Below are positions 1-8,435 of a stretch of 64,000 bases of DNA, piece after piece. Below the pieces are notes generated by a model. That model was not told the origin of the DNA. It saw only the letters and a program-made list of their open reading frames with translations, and searched no databases. Source of the stretch: Chitinophaga solisilvae. GTDB taxonomy: Bacteria; Bacteroidota; Bacteroidia; Chitinophagales; Chitinophagaceae. The position numbers were made by a program, and so were the translations under genes. Position 1 is the stretch's first letter, and every line of letters begins with the position of its first letter. Location: positions 265,548 through 329,547 of the forward strand of contig NZ_JAABOK010000009.1 of NCBI RefSeq assembly GCF_009928525.1, read 5' to 3'.

Positions 1-1
1 C

Positions 2-427
2 GCCTGGCAGCGGTATGACTTCACCCTGCTGCATTATCGCAATGCCTCACGGGAAGGCATGAACGAAAAACTCCTGCAGGATGTGCAGGCCATATACGAC
101 CACGCTATCGACACCTGGGATATTCAGTGGTTTATGACCGTCTGGTTTAACAAAGGACTGGCTGTTACGCCCAACGTTTGCCTGGTCCGGAATATCGGCT
201 ACGGAAAAGACGCCACCCACACCCGGCATATGCCGGGCTGGTTCAGGAAAATAGTATACGGTGACCTGGAACAGATCACTCACCCCGCCGTAAAGGCAAT
301 AAACCGGGCAGCAGACGATTATACGGAAGAAACCATATTCGGCGGCAACAAGCTCCTGGGAAAAGTGAAACGGATTGTGAAGGAAAACAAATTATTGTAT
401 CATCTCTATAAACGCATTTACAGCTAA
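2..427 (+). CDS. HlpA-like family 2 glycosyltransferase, C-terminal part (cut by window edge)
   Basis: The reading frame is open from base 2, so the gene begins outside the window; 141 residues are visible. The segment rich in Trp and Asn around 'NKGLAVTPNVCLV' followed by 'NIGYGKDATHT' is characteristic of the C-terminal half of HlpA-like (hemolysin-named) nucleotide-diphospho-sugar transferases, which are family 2 glycosyltransferases often found in O-antigen or capsule loci. The donor-binding N-terminal domain, with its DxD motif, is not visible. The stop codon overlaps the next start by one base (TAATG), which indicates translational coupling with the polymerase-like gene that follows. 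The likely role is adding a sugar during exopolysaccharide repeat-unit assembly at the cytoplasmic face. Its substrate cannot be read from the sequence. Confidence 0.75.
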   Translation, partial: AWQRYDFTLLHYRNASREGMNEKLLQDVQAIYDHAIDTWDIQWFMTVWFNKGLAVTPNVCLVRNIGYGKDATHTRHMPGWFRKIVYGDLEQITHPAVKAINRAADDYTEETIFGGNKLLGKVKRIVKENKLLYHLYKRIYS

Positions 428-1884
428 TGGATCTGGAATCGGCCTATAGTAGTTTTCAGAGCACAAATGTTTTTGTGGAAATATTCAGGGAACTGATGCC
501 CCTGGTTATTGCCATCACCTTGCTGTACCTCTATTACCGGGGCAGAATCACCATTATTGATACCCTGCTGTATGCCTTCGCATCGGAAGCCTACACCATG
601 CTGGCCATCGGCCCTACCTTTACCGCCAGCTTCTTTATCCAGATGTTCTTCCTGGTAGATCAGGTACACCGGCTCATTACCGGCAGGCTTTTCATTAAAA
701 AGGAATACCTGCTGCTGCTGATGATGCCACTGCTGTCGCAGGTAGCGGTGTTCCTCATTATACAGCTGTACAAAGATCCCTTTTCCTATCCGCAGGGTAA
801 GATGTTTACCTTCTATACCAAACCGCTTTACTTCTATATAAAAACCTACCTGCCGCTGATGGCGCTGGGCGCCAGGATCATACAGGACCGGGAATTTATT
901 TCCTTTAATGGTTTTTATGCCACCATGAAAAGAATCACCATGATTGCCTGCTGTATTGCCGTTCTGCAGATACTGGTGATCCGTATTTTCAACAGTATTG
1001 AACTGGGAGAAGTGTTCGGGCTGCAACGGCGCTACCTCATAGAAGGCGTCAGCAACGGTATCCTCGGGATGCGGGTTCAGGCGCTGTTTTCGGAACCTAA
1101 AACCTTCAGCGCTTTCCTGTCGCTTTCCATTCCGATACTGATAAAGGACCGGGAGTATAAATCCGCTTTATTCGCCTTCTTAATCGCTTTCTCTACTTCC
1201 TCCCAGACTTTCTGGGTAAATATGATGATAGCAGGGCTGCTGTTTGTTTTTCTGAAGAACATGCCTTCCGTCAGAACTAAAATCCTCGGAACACTCGGCG
1301 TCGTAATCGGCGTGTTTCTCATCGTGGCAGCCTCCAAGGATTTCTTCCTGAAACACTATATGGAAAACAGGAACGATCCCTTGTATAAAACGCTTTTTGA
1401 ACGTTCCGCCTACCGCTATGATAATGAGATCTGGCAGAAAGATAACATCGTGCTGGGTATTCCGCTGCAGCGGGATATGGAACTGCCTATTGTAGACTTT
1501 TTCCGCAGCGAGCCATACCTGCTGATTTCAGGATACGGGCCAGGTAACAGCGTGTTTATTCCGGAAACCTATTTCTTCGGACAGTATACTTCCAAGGCAT
1601 GGGCCTCCGGTATCGGCGGGCATAATATCAATATGCGCTGGTTTTATATACTGGCGGAATTCGGGGCAATCGCCCTGTGCTTCTTTTTTATAATCATGAC
1701 AAAAACCAATCAACGGAATACATCTTTCAATAACCATTACCTGGCGTACGTAGCCATTTGTTTTTTCTTTTGTCAGATTGACCTCTTCCTGATTATTGTG
1801 GCGCTGCTGAGCGTGTACGGCAATAATGACCCGGAAGAGGATGATGCGGAAGAAGAGGTGGCGCCGCGTCTCCGGGGATTGTAA
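427..1884 (+). CDS. O-antigen/exopolysaccharide polymerase-like membrane protein (Wzy-like)
   Basis: A 485-residue protein made almost entirely of hydrophobic segments separated by short charged loops, with one longer polar loop around residues 300-390 that probably faces the periplasm. This architecture is typical of Wzy/WaaL-type polymerases and ligases, which are weakly conserved, so the call rests mainly on topology and on the neighbouring glycosyltransferases and the initiating sugar-phosphate transferase at 3784. The start overlaps the preceding stop by one base. The C-terminus ends in an acidic tail (a run of Glu/Asp near residues 465-478). Family knowledge: such proteins link lipid-carried repeat units in the periplasm. 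An exporter-like role is possible but less likely. Confidence 0.65.
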   Translation: MDLESAYSSFQSTNVFVEIFRELMPLVIAITLLYLYYRGRITIIDTLLYAFASEAYTMLAIGPTFTASFFIQMFFLVDQVHRLITGRLFIKKEYLLLLMMPLLSQVAVFLIIQLYKDPFSYPQGKMFTFYTKPLYFYIKTYLPLMALGARIIQDREFISFNGFYATMKRITMIACCIAVLQILVIRIFNSIELGEVFGLQRRYLIEGVSNGILGMRVQALFSEPKTFSAFLSLSIPILIKDREYKSALFAFLIAFSTSSQTFWVNMMIAGLLFVFLKNMPSVRTKILGTLGVVIGVFLIVAASKDFFLKHYMENRNDPLYKTLFERSAYRYDNEIWQKDNIVLGIPLQRDMELPIVDFFRSEPYLLISGYGPGNSVFIPETYFFGQYTSKAWASGIGGHNINMRWFYILAEFGAIALCFFFIIMTKTNQRNTSFNNHYLAYVAICFFFCQIDLFLIIVALLSVYGNNDPEEDDAEEEVAPRLRGL

Positions 1885-1896
1885 TGTATGGTGCTT

Positions 1897-2982
1897 ATGG
1901 AGCTGTTTATGGATAATATCGTATTTACCATTCAGAAGGCAGGCGGTGTGTCTGTTTACTGGTACGAGCTGCTGAAGGGCATCTGTAACAGCGGGATGAC
2001 CGTTAATTTCCTCAACGCGCATCCGTCATCTTCCAACCTGTTTGAGCAGCGGCTGGACTATCAGCGGCATAGATGCATCCGGGAGAGTGTGATTCCCGAC
2101 AAATACCTGCGTTACCTGCCGGTGCGTTGTAAGCTGCCGGCAGCGGCGGTTTTCCACGGAGGCTATCTCCGCGTATCTCCGCAGAAGGATATTGTGAACA
2201 TACTGACATTGCATGATTTCGCGCATGAACACCGGCTGGCTACCGGCTTTCCGCGGGGGCTGGCCAATAAAATGCAGAAGGCATACGGTATCCGGCGGGC
2301 AGATGGTATCATCTGTATCTCTCATAATACCAGGAAAGACCTGCTGCATTTTTATCCGGATACTGATCCCGCGAAGGTAAGAGTGATCCATCACGGGATT
2401 GCAGACGACTTTTACCCGGCCGCTAAACAGCAGTCGTGCCTGCTGCGCCAGCCTTACATTCTGTATGTCGGCGGCCGGAGGAAATATAAAAATTTTCTGG
2501 CCGCACTGGATACCATGCAACGGCTGCCACGCGCATACCGCCTCGTAGCCGCGGGTGGCGAACGCTGGGAACCCTGGGAAATCAGTTTGCTGGAAAGCCG
2601 CATTCCCGGCCGCTACCAGCTGTTTCCGGAGGTAACCGCAGCAGACCTGAATCAGTTGTATAATCATGCTTTCTGTCTCCTGTATACCTCCACCTACGAA
2701 GGATTTGGCTTCCCGCCGGGAGAAGCGATGAAGGCCGGATGTCCGGTAGTGAGTACGCTGGCAGCCTCCATTCCGGAAGTGGTAGGGCCGGCCGGACTGC
2801 TGGCCCGTACCGCTGATGCAGCCTCCTTTGCAGCGCAAATCCGGATGCTGGAAAACGAACAGCTGCGCGGACAGCTGATACAGGCAGGATTCAGTCAGGC
2901 AGCGCTTTTCACCTGGGAGAAAAGTATAGCGGAAACCATTCGTTTTTATAAAGATTGCTGGAGTAATAAATTTTCAACATGA
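1897..2982 (+). CDS. GT4-family (glycosyltransferase family 1 fold) transferase
   Basis: About 361 residues with the two-domain GT-B layout. The N-terminal acceptor domain begins 'MELFMDNIVF' and carries the 'KAGGVSVYW' loop. The C-terminal donor domain carries 'YVGGRRKYKN' near residue 190 and the E-x7-E type signature in 'YEGFGFPPGEA' near residue 270. The ATG at 1897 was chosen because family members usually begin with a short strand leading into D-N-I; an in-frame ATG at 1888 and another at 1909 are alternatives. It follows the polymerase-like gene by 12 bases and overlaps the FkbM gene by four bases (ATGA). It probably transfers a sugar from an activated nucleotide to the growing lipid-linked repeat unit. 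Substrate unknown. Confidence 0.85.
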   Translation: MELFMDNIVFTIQKAGGVSVYWYELLKGICNSGMTVNFLNAHPSSSNLFEQRLDYQRHRCIRESVIPDKYLRYLPVRCKLPAAAVFHGGYLRVSPQKDIVNILTLHDFAHEHRLATGFPRGLANKMQKAYGIRRADGIICISHNTRKDLLHFYPDTDPAKVRVIHHGIADDFYPAAKQQSCLLRQPYILYVGGRRKYKNFLAALDTMQRLPRAYRLVAAGGERWEPWEISLLESRIPGRYQLFPEVTAADLNQLYNHAFCLLYTSTYEGFGFPPGEAMKAGCPVVSTLAASIPEVVGPAGLLARTADAASFAAQIRMLENEQLRGQLIQAGFSQAALFTWEKSIAETIRFYKDCWSNKFST

Positions 2983-3743
2983 GTACATTGTTTAAAGTAG
3001 TAGATGCAGCAAGAGTGATGCTACAGTCAGGCAACAGCTTTTTTTCGCTGATGAAAAAGGGAGCTTCCATCGCTTCCACACGCCTGCTGCATAACTGCTC
3101 CCATTATATTCCGCAGCTGAACACCATCCTGGATGTAGGCGCCAACAAAGGCCAGTTTGCACTGGCCGCAGCACAGCGCTATCCGGATGCGGTGATTCAT
3201 TCCTTTGAACCCGTGCCGGATACCTTTGCGGAATTATTGCAGAACACCAGGAAAACACCGGCGATACATACCCACAACTTTGCGCTGGGCAGCTGCAACG
3301 GCATGCTGGAATTTTACAGTAACAGCTATTCACATGCCAGCTCCGCCCTACAGGTGTCGGAACTGCAACAGCAGCTGATACCGCGTACCGCCAACGCCCG
3401 GAAGATAGAAGTGGCCGTACGTCAGATGGATTCCCTGCTCGGACATATCACCTTCCGCGCCCCGGTACTCCTGAAACTGGATGTACAGGGCTTTGAAAAA
3501 GAAGTATTGCTGGGCGCAGAAAAATGTATTCCACAGATAGACTATCTGGTGTTTGAAACCTCCTTTGTACGCATGTACGAAGGCGAACCGCTGTTTGATG
3601 AAATGCACCATTTTGTAAAAGAACAGGGCTTTGAACTGATAGCGCCGGTAGGCTACCTGCAGTCGGATAATCTCCAGATACTGCAGATGGACCTGCTGTA
3701 CCGGAGAAAAAGAATTAACGGATCAGCAAGACATAAATACTGA
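2979..3743 (+). CDS. FkbM family methyltransferase
   Basis: 254 residues with a class I SAM-dependent fold. 'LDVGANKGQF' near residue 52 is the glycine-rich SAM loop, 'SFEPVP' near residue 76 supplies the acidic ribose-binding residue, and 'LLKLDVQGFE' near residue 165 is the FkbM signature. FkbM proteins commonly O-methylate sugars in polysaccharides or macrolides. The start overlaps the preceding stop (ATGA), so it is part of the same transcription unit as the glycosyltransferases. The likely role is methyl-capping or decorating a sugar of the exopolysaccharide. A second, distinct FkbM gene lies at 6414-7220 on the other strand, so two methylations may be made. Confidence 0.88.
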   Translation: MSTLFKVVDAARVMLQSGNSFFSLMKKGASIASTRLLHNCSHYIPQLNTILDVGANKGQFALAAAQRYPDAVIHSFEPVPDTFAELLQNTRKTPAIHTHNFALGSCNGMLEFYSNSYSHASSALQVSELQQQLIPRTANARKIEVAVRQMDSLLGHITFRAPVLLKLDVQGFEKEVLLGAEKCIPQIDYLVFETSFVRMYEGEPLFDEMHHFVKEQGFELIAPVGYLQSDNLQILQMDLLYRRKRINGSARHKY

Positions 3744-3783
3744 GTACAATGGTCAAATGTGAAAATGTAAAGCTGCATCGAGT

Positions 3784-5181
3784 ATGAGACAGATCCTGAA
3801 TGCATCCCTGTTTCTGAGACAGCTGATGGATTATGCTGTACTGGCCGGATCTTTCTGGCTGGCGCAGCAGTATATTCATGTACAGGGAAATGCAGCATTC
3901 CTACAGCTGAATTTATTACTGCTGATGATGAGCCTCCTGTCCTGGACCATCATCGGTACTTATCTGCATTTATATGATGATTTCCGCTCCAGGCCATTTT
4001 CCTATGAGTTTGTAGTTATCCTCAAAACCATCCTGCTGCATGTTTGTGTGCTGACCTTCCTGTTTTTCTACTTCTTTAAATACTATCCCTACTCACGTAC
4101 TTTCACCGTTGTTTACTCCATCAACATTTTTGTAGGGATTATCATTTCCAAATTATTAATAAAGAAGTTTCTGCTCCGCCTCCGTATGCACGGGCATAAT
4201 ACCAGGAATATACTGATTGTGGGCGCAGGTGAAACAGGATTGAATTTTCACCAGACCATCATCGACAATGAACACTATGGCTACCGCTGCGTGGGCTTTG
4301 TGGATGATATCCGGAACAAACAGCTGAACGGGCAATACCTGGGCACGCTGTCAGAATTAAAACAGATACTTGAGAAGCACGAGGTAGACGATGTAGTGGT
4401 AGCCCTGCCGGAAAGTTCGCGGGAACAGACGCAGCAGATTATCACCACCAGTGAAGGCGCCGCCAAGCGGGTGCGGATTATTGCCGGTTGCCATCATCAC
4501 TGTACCACTACGGTGAGCATGAGCTTATTCGGCACTTTTCCGCTGATTACCATCCGCTCTTCGCCGCTGGACGACAGCGGCCGGCAGCAGCTCAAGCGCC
4601 TGTTCGACATCTTCATCACCATCACACTGCTGATTACCTTTTCCTGGCTCTTCCTCCTGATAGCGCTGCTGATAAAAATATCCTCACGCGGCCCGGTGAT
4701 CTACAAACAGGAAAGATGGGGACTGAAGAACCAGCGGCTCACCTGCTATAAGTTCCGGACCATGGTGCCGAACAGCGAATGGAACAGCAGCGGACAGTTT
4801 ATGCTGACCATGCGTAATGACCCGCGTATTACGCTGGTAGGACGTTTTCTGCGGAAGACCAACCTGGATGAACTGCCGCAGTTCATCAACGTGCTGAAAG
4901 GAGATATGTCTTTCGTAGGGCCGCGACCGTTAGCCACCGCCGAACATATGGAGCTGAAGGAAAAGGTGAGTCATTATATGGTAAGACATTATATCAAGCC
5001 GGGAATTACAGGCTGGGCGCAGATCAACGGGTGCAGGGGCAACCTGTCTGACCCGGAACAGATGCAGAAACGTATTAACCTGGATATCTGGTACCTGGAG
5101 AATTACAGTCTGTGGCTCGATTGTCAGATTATATTTCAGACGTTTGTATCCATGATCAAGGGAGACAGAAATGCTTTTTAG
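3784..5181 (+). CDS. Undecaprenyl-phosphate sugar phosphotransferase (WcaJ/WbaP-like)
   Basis: 465 residues. The N-terminal part holds four or five hydrophobic helices (about residues 10-125). A Rossmann-like CoA_binding_3 domain follows, with 'ILIVGAGETG' near residue 140. A membrane helix near 275-300 leads to the bacterial sugar transferase domain, which contains 'YKQERWG', 'CYKFRTM', 'DELPQF', 'VGPRPL' and 'KPGITGWAQ', all hallmarks of polyprenyl-phosphate hexose-1-phosphate transferases. Family knowledge: this enzyme starts repeat-unit synthesis by placing a sugar-1-phosphate on undecaprenyl phosphate at the inner membrane. It sits centrally in the locus, 40 bases after the first FkbM gene and three bases before the WcaI-like gene. 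The specific sugar (glucose or galactose) cannot be assigned. Confidence 0.93.
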   Translation: MRQILNASLFLRQLMDYAVLAGSFWLAQQYIHVQGNAAFLQLNLLLLMMSLLSWTIIGTYLHLYDDFRSRPFSYEFVVILKTILLHVCVLTFLFFYFFKYYPYSRTFTVVYSINIFVGIIISKLLIKKFLLRLRMHGHNTRNILIVGAGETGLNFHQTIIDNEHYGYRCVGFVDDIRNKQLNGQYLGTLSELKQILEKHEVDDVVVALPESSREQTQQIITTSEGAAKRVRIIAGCHHHCTTTVSMSLFGTFPLITIRSSPLDDSGRQQLKRLFDIFITITLLITFSWLFLLIALLIKISSRGPVIYKQERWGLKNQRLTCYKFRTMVPNSEWNSSGQFMLTMRNDPRITLVGRFLRKTNLDELPQFINVLKGDMSFVGPRPLATAEHMELKEKVSHYMVRHYIKPGITGWAQINGCRGNLSDPEQMQKRINLDIWYLENYSLWLDCQIIFQTFVSMIKGDRNAF

Positions 5182-5184
5182 CTT

Positions 5185-6417
5185 ATGCGGTTGTTACTGA
5201 TCACAGGGAATTTTTCACCGGAACCCAACGGTACCGGCAAATACAACGGAGAGATGATCCGCTGGCTTGCGGGCCGCGGGTATGACTGTACCGTTATTAC
5301 CACCTATCCCTACTATCCTGAATGGAAGGTACAGGCACCCTACACCTCCCGGAAGTACCGGTTTACCAAAGAAGTACAGCAGTTTGATACAGGCCGGATT
5401 ACTGTTTACAGATGCCCGCAATATGTGCCGGTGAAGCCTTCCGGGAAGAAACGCATATTACAGGACGCCACCTTTGCGGTAGCTGCAGCGTGGCAGTTGC
5501 TGTTAACCTTACCGCGGCAGCGGTTTGATATAGTCATGACCGTGGTGCCCTCCTTTATCCTGGGCTTGCTGGCGGTATTCTACAAAAAAGTACGGGGGGC
5601 AAAGTTTCTTTATCATATCCAGGATATGCAGATAGAAGCGGCGAGGGACCTGCGCATGATCCGCTCTCCCTGGCTGCTGCAGCGGCTTTTCGGCATGGAG
5701 CGTTTTATCATGCGGCGCGCCGATGTCATCAGCAGTATCTCTGATGGTATGATCCGGAAGATAGGGGAGAAGGCCGGCAGGGAAGTGATGCTGTTTCCCA
5801 ATTGGGTAGATGTAAGCCTGTTTCATCCACTGGAAAACAAGGAAGTGCTGAAAGCGGAATATGGTTTTAAGGCGTCGGACCGGATTGTTTTATATTCCGG
5901 TGCTATCGGGGAAAAGCAGGGGCTGGAGGCGGTGTTGCATGCAGCAGCATCTTTCCGGGATAACCCGGCGGTGAAGTTCCTGATCTGCGGCTCCGGGCCT
6001 TACCGGCAGCAGCTGCAGCTGATGGCCGAATCGCTGCAGCTGCAGAATACTATCTTTATGCCGCTGCAGCCCTTCGAAAAATTCAACCGGTTTCTGAATA
6101 TGGCAGATGTGCACCTGGTCATTCAGAAAGGCCATGCCGCAGACCTGGTGATGCCTTCCAAACTCACGACCATCATGGCGGTAGGCGGACTGGCCATTGT
6201 AACAGCCAATCCGGGTACCAGCCTGCATGAGCTGATAACGCGTCATGAGATGGGTATTGTTGCAGAAGCAGACGACCAGTCTGAATTGAATAACGCTATC
6301 AGCAAAGCTATTGCCGGCGATGCGGATATATATGCGCAGAATGCCCGCAGATATGCCCTGGAGCATTTATCTGTAGATAAAATAATGCCTGCCTTTGAGC
6401 AGGCTGCACAAAATTAG
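5185..6417 (+). CDS. WcaI-like GT4 glycosyltransferase
   Basis: 410 residues in GT-B form. The N-terminal domain has the 'NFSPEPNGTGKYN' loop near residue 10 and 'YYPEWKV' near residue 46, as in colanic-acid WcaI-type transferases. The donor domain has 'LYSGAIGEKQGL' near residue 236 and 'MPSKLTTIMAVGG' near residue 320. Only three bases separate it from the WcaJ-like gene, a common pairing in exopolysaccharide loci, so it probably adds an early sugar of the repeat unit. Its 3' end overlaps the convergent FkbM gene by four bases, leaving no room for a conventional terminator. Confidence 0.87.
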   Translation: MRLLLITGNFSPEPNGTGKYNGEMIRWLAGRGYDCTVITTYPYYPEWKVQAPYTSRKYRFTKEVQQFDTGRITVYRCPQYVPVKPSGKKRILQDATFAVAAAWQLLLTLPRQRFDIVMTVVPSFILGLLAVFYKKVRGAKFLYHIQDMQIEAARDLRMIRSPWLLQRLFGMERFIMRRADVISSISDGMIRKIGEKAGREVMLFPNWVDVSLFHPLENKEVLKAEYGFKASDRIVLYSGAIGEKQGLEAVLHAAASFRDNPAVKFLICGSGPYRQQLQLMAESLQLQNTIFMPLQPFEKFNRFLNMADVHLVIQKGHAADLVMPSKLTTIMAVGGLAIVTANPGTSLHELITRHEMGIVAEADDQSELNNAISKAIAGDADIYAQNARRYALEHLSVDKIMPAFEQAAQN

Positions 6418-7220
6418 CGGGCCGTTTTCCGGATAGCTACCACGTTCTGGAAAGAGAATATTTCGTAGGTGATGGTATTATATTTCCCCAGCGCTCTTAA
6501 TCCGTCAGGCAGCAGGCGGTAAAATTCGTATTCCGGCAGCAGGTCCACGATATCTTTCAGGAATGTTCTGGAGATGACATGCATGGAGTTGAACTCTATC
6601 TGCACCGCTTTCACGATACCTCTGCGGATGGTTTCCTTTGCGCCGTTCAGTACAGCCAGTTCATGGCCTTCCGTATCTATTTTCAGGAGAGCGATTTCAT
6701 TGATCTGATGAGCCGCAACAAATTCGTCGATGGTGGTCAGCGCGATGGCTACCTCCTGGGCAACGCCGTGATGCAGTTGCTCGATCACATCTTTATAGAG
6801 GGAAGCGTGGGAAGAAGTACCCGCGCCGTAGTCGTAGATAGCGGTGGTGGTAGCAGCTTCTCCTGCGCCGAAAGGCACAGCGGTAAACTGATAGGTGGCA
6901 GCGGCTTTTTCCAGTTCCCGGAATGTTACCGGATGCGGTTCAAAAGCATAAATGGGAAGTTTGATGTTGTTCTTCCGCAGCATAACTGAGTAGTGGCCAA
7001 CGTTGGCGCCAACGTCCAGGATAGCGCCGGAAGACAGGATGCCGGTATTGGTGATGTACTTGATGAATGCCTTTTCACCGGATACGGTGTCGTTTTCATA
7101 GTTCTGCATACCCATGCCCAGCATGCTCAGTTTATACACGTACTGATGTACAGGATAGAAAATTTTTCTTGCAAACAGAAAAACGTAAACTCTCTTTAGA
7201 GATTTAGCTAATGGACCCAT
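6414..7220 (-). CDS. FkbM family methyltransferase (second copy, opposite strand)
   Basis: 268 residues, only distantly similar to the FkbM protein at 2979. It has the SAM loop 'LDVGANVGHYS' near residue 66, 'AFEPHP' near residue 94 and 'LLKIDTEGHE' near residue 178, which are the FkbM family marks. It is transcribed convergently towards the exopolysaccharide genes and overlaps the WcaI-like gene by four bases at the 3' end. The N-terminal 40 residues are basic and hydrophobic and may associate with the membrane. The likely role is methylation of a sugar or other small hydroxyl acceptor. Membership of the polysaccharide pathway is inferred from position only. Confidence 0.85.
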   Translation of the reverse strand: MGPLAKSLKRVYVFLFARKIFYPVHQYVYKLSMLGMGMQNYENDTVSGEKAFIKYITNTGILSSGAILDVGANVGHYSVMLRKNNIKLPIYAFEPHPVTFRELEKAAATYQFTAVPFGAGEAATTTAIYDYGAGTSSHASLYKDVIEQLHHGVAQEVAIALTTIDEFVAAHQINEIALLKIDTEGHELAVLNGAKETIRRGIVKAVQIEFNSMHVISRTFLKDIVDLLPEYEFYRLLPDGLRALGKYNTITYEIFSFQNVVAIRKTAR

Positions 7221-7323
7221 TTATTTGCTTTGTGAGAATGATTGCTACTCAATTACCAGCTGGCAAATTATTAAATATATACGAAATCTGACAGGATAAT
7301 TTGTAGCTCTTTTGTTAAGCACG

Positions 7324-8109
7324 TCAGAGAATAATCAGGTCTTTCGCTTTATATGCCTGCAAGGCTTCACTGCCCGCAGGAAGTTCAGTAATCAGGTAAT
7401 CAATATCCTGCAGATCGGCGATCTTCATTTTCATGGATGAGTTCAGCTTCTCAGAAATGGCCAGTATGGCTACTTTATCGGCTGCCTTAATCATCGCTTT
7501 CTTTACCTGTATAGTTTCCCAGTCCGCATCCGTCAGCCCGTTCACGGGATCAATGGCGTTGGTGCCGATGATACAGAGGTCCGCCTTGATATTGGAAAGG
7601 TATTCAAATACTTCGCCGCTGACGGTCATCTGGCTGTAGGCGGATATCTGTCCGCCGATAACGATGGTTTTAATCATCGGTTTATCCAGCAGTTCTACGG
7701 CGGAGAGTACATTCACCGTAATAAAAGTGGCGCGCAGGGTGGCCGGTATTTTTTTGATGAATTCCCGGATGGTGGTACCGCCGCCGATAAGTACGATCAT
7801 ATCATCGCGGAGGAGTTGCAGCGTTTTTTCTGCAATGGCCAGTTTGTTGTTCTGTGCGTAGGTTTGCGAGTCATGTCCGTAATGATAGGCGATGGACATG
7901 GCGCCGCCCTTTATTTTTACCACTTCGCCGTCATCCGCCAGCTCATTCACATCGCGGCGTATGGTATCTTCAGAAACATTAATCAGGCTGACCAGTTCAC
8001 TGTAGGTGATGCGGGTATGGATGTTCACCTGCTGAATGATCAGTTGTTTCCTCGATTTTTTGGTGAGGGAAGCGGGGGGTACGTGGTCCTGAGTGTTAAT
8101 GCTATCCAT
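7324..8109 (-). CDS. DeoR-family transcriptional regulator
   Basis: 261 residues. A DeoR-type winged helix-turn-helix spans about residues 18-75, with 'SEDTIRRDVNEL' as the recognition helix. The sugar-phosphate-sensing DeoR C-terminal domain follows, with 'IGGGTTI' near residue 108, 'GGQIS' near 153 and 'IIGTNAID' near 187. It is divergent from the susC-susD-hexosaminidase operon, and the 326-base gap holds a palindrome overlapping the likely susC promoter. It is therefore the probable local regulator, responding to a phosphorylated sugar or sugar acid made by the cluster, for example a product of the PfkB-type kinase at 17377. The direction of control (repressor) is inferred from the DeoR family and operator position. 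Confidence 0.9.
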   Translation of the reverse strand: MDSINTQDHVPPASLTKKSRKQLIIQQVNIHTRITYSELVSLINVSEDTIRRDVNELADDGEVVKIKGGAMSIAYHYGHDSQTYAQNNKLAIAEKTLQLLRDDMIVLIGGGTTIREFIKKIPATLRATFITVNVLSAVELLDKPMIKTIVIGGQISAYSQMTVSGEVFEYLSNIKADLCIIGTNAIDPVNGLTDADWETIQVKKAMIKAADKVAILAISEKLNSSMKMKIADLQDIDYLITELPAGSEALQAYKAKDLIIL

Positions 8110-8345
8110 ATCGTCTGATAAAATTCAAAGTGATGATAGGTAAAAATTCCAGCATTTGCAAAAAACGCAGGAATCTGCCTATTCCGGGTTAAGTGACAAA
8201 ATTAGCAGTTACCCCACAAATTTGCACTTTTAGTAAAGAAAATAATTTTTCCGCAATTTTTTACTACCTGTAAATAATTAATTTTCCCCGGTATAGCCGC
8301 GTTTATTGCTGTTCTTGATAAATATTATGCATTATTTGCAATATT

Positions 8346-8368
8346 TTTCTGCAAATAATTTGCAGAAA
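8346..8368. promoter_or_regulatory. Palindromic operator, probable DeoR-family site
   Basis: A perfect inverted repeat with ten-base arms TTTCTGCAAA / TTTGCAGAAA around a TAA spacer. Its right arm overlaps the likely -33 element of the susC promoter. Further TTTGCA half-sites occur at 8155, 8221 and 8335 in the same gap. Position and symmetry suggest repression by the divergent DeoR-family protein; binding itself is inferred. Confidence 0.6.
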
Positions 8369-8389
8369 TAAATGAAATCCCTATTTTTA
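8359..8389 (+). promoter_or_regulatory. Bacteroidota-type promoter of the susC operon
   Basis: TTTG at 8359-8362, a spacer of exactly 19 bases, then TATTTTTA at 8382-8389. This matches the Bacteroidota sigma-ABfr consensus TTTG-N19-TAnnTTTG except for the last base. Transcription would start near 8396, about 40 bases before the susC start codon. The -33 element lies inside the palindrome at 8346-8368. Confidence 0.6.
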
Positions 8390-8435
8390 GACCTGTATTC
8401 CGCATTATTTGAAGAATTGTCAACCAACTTACCAC

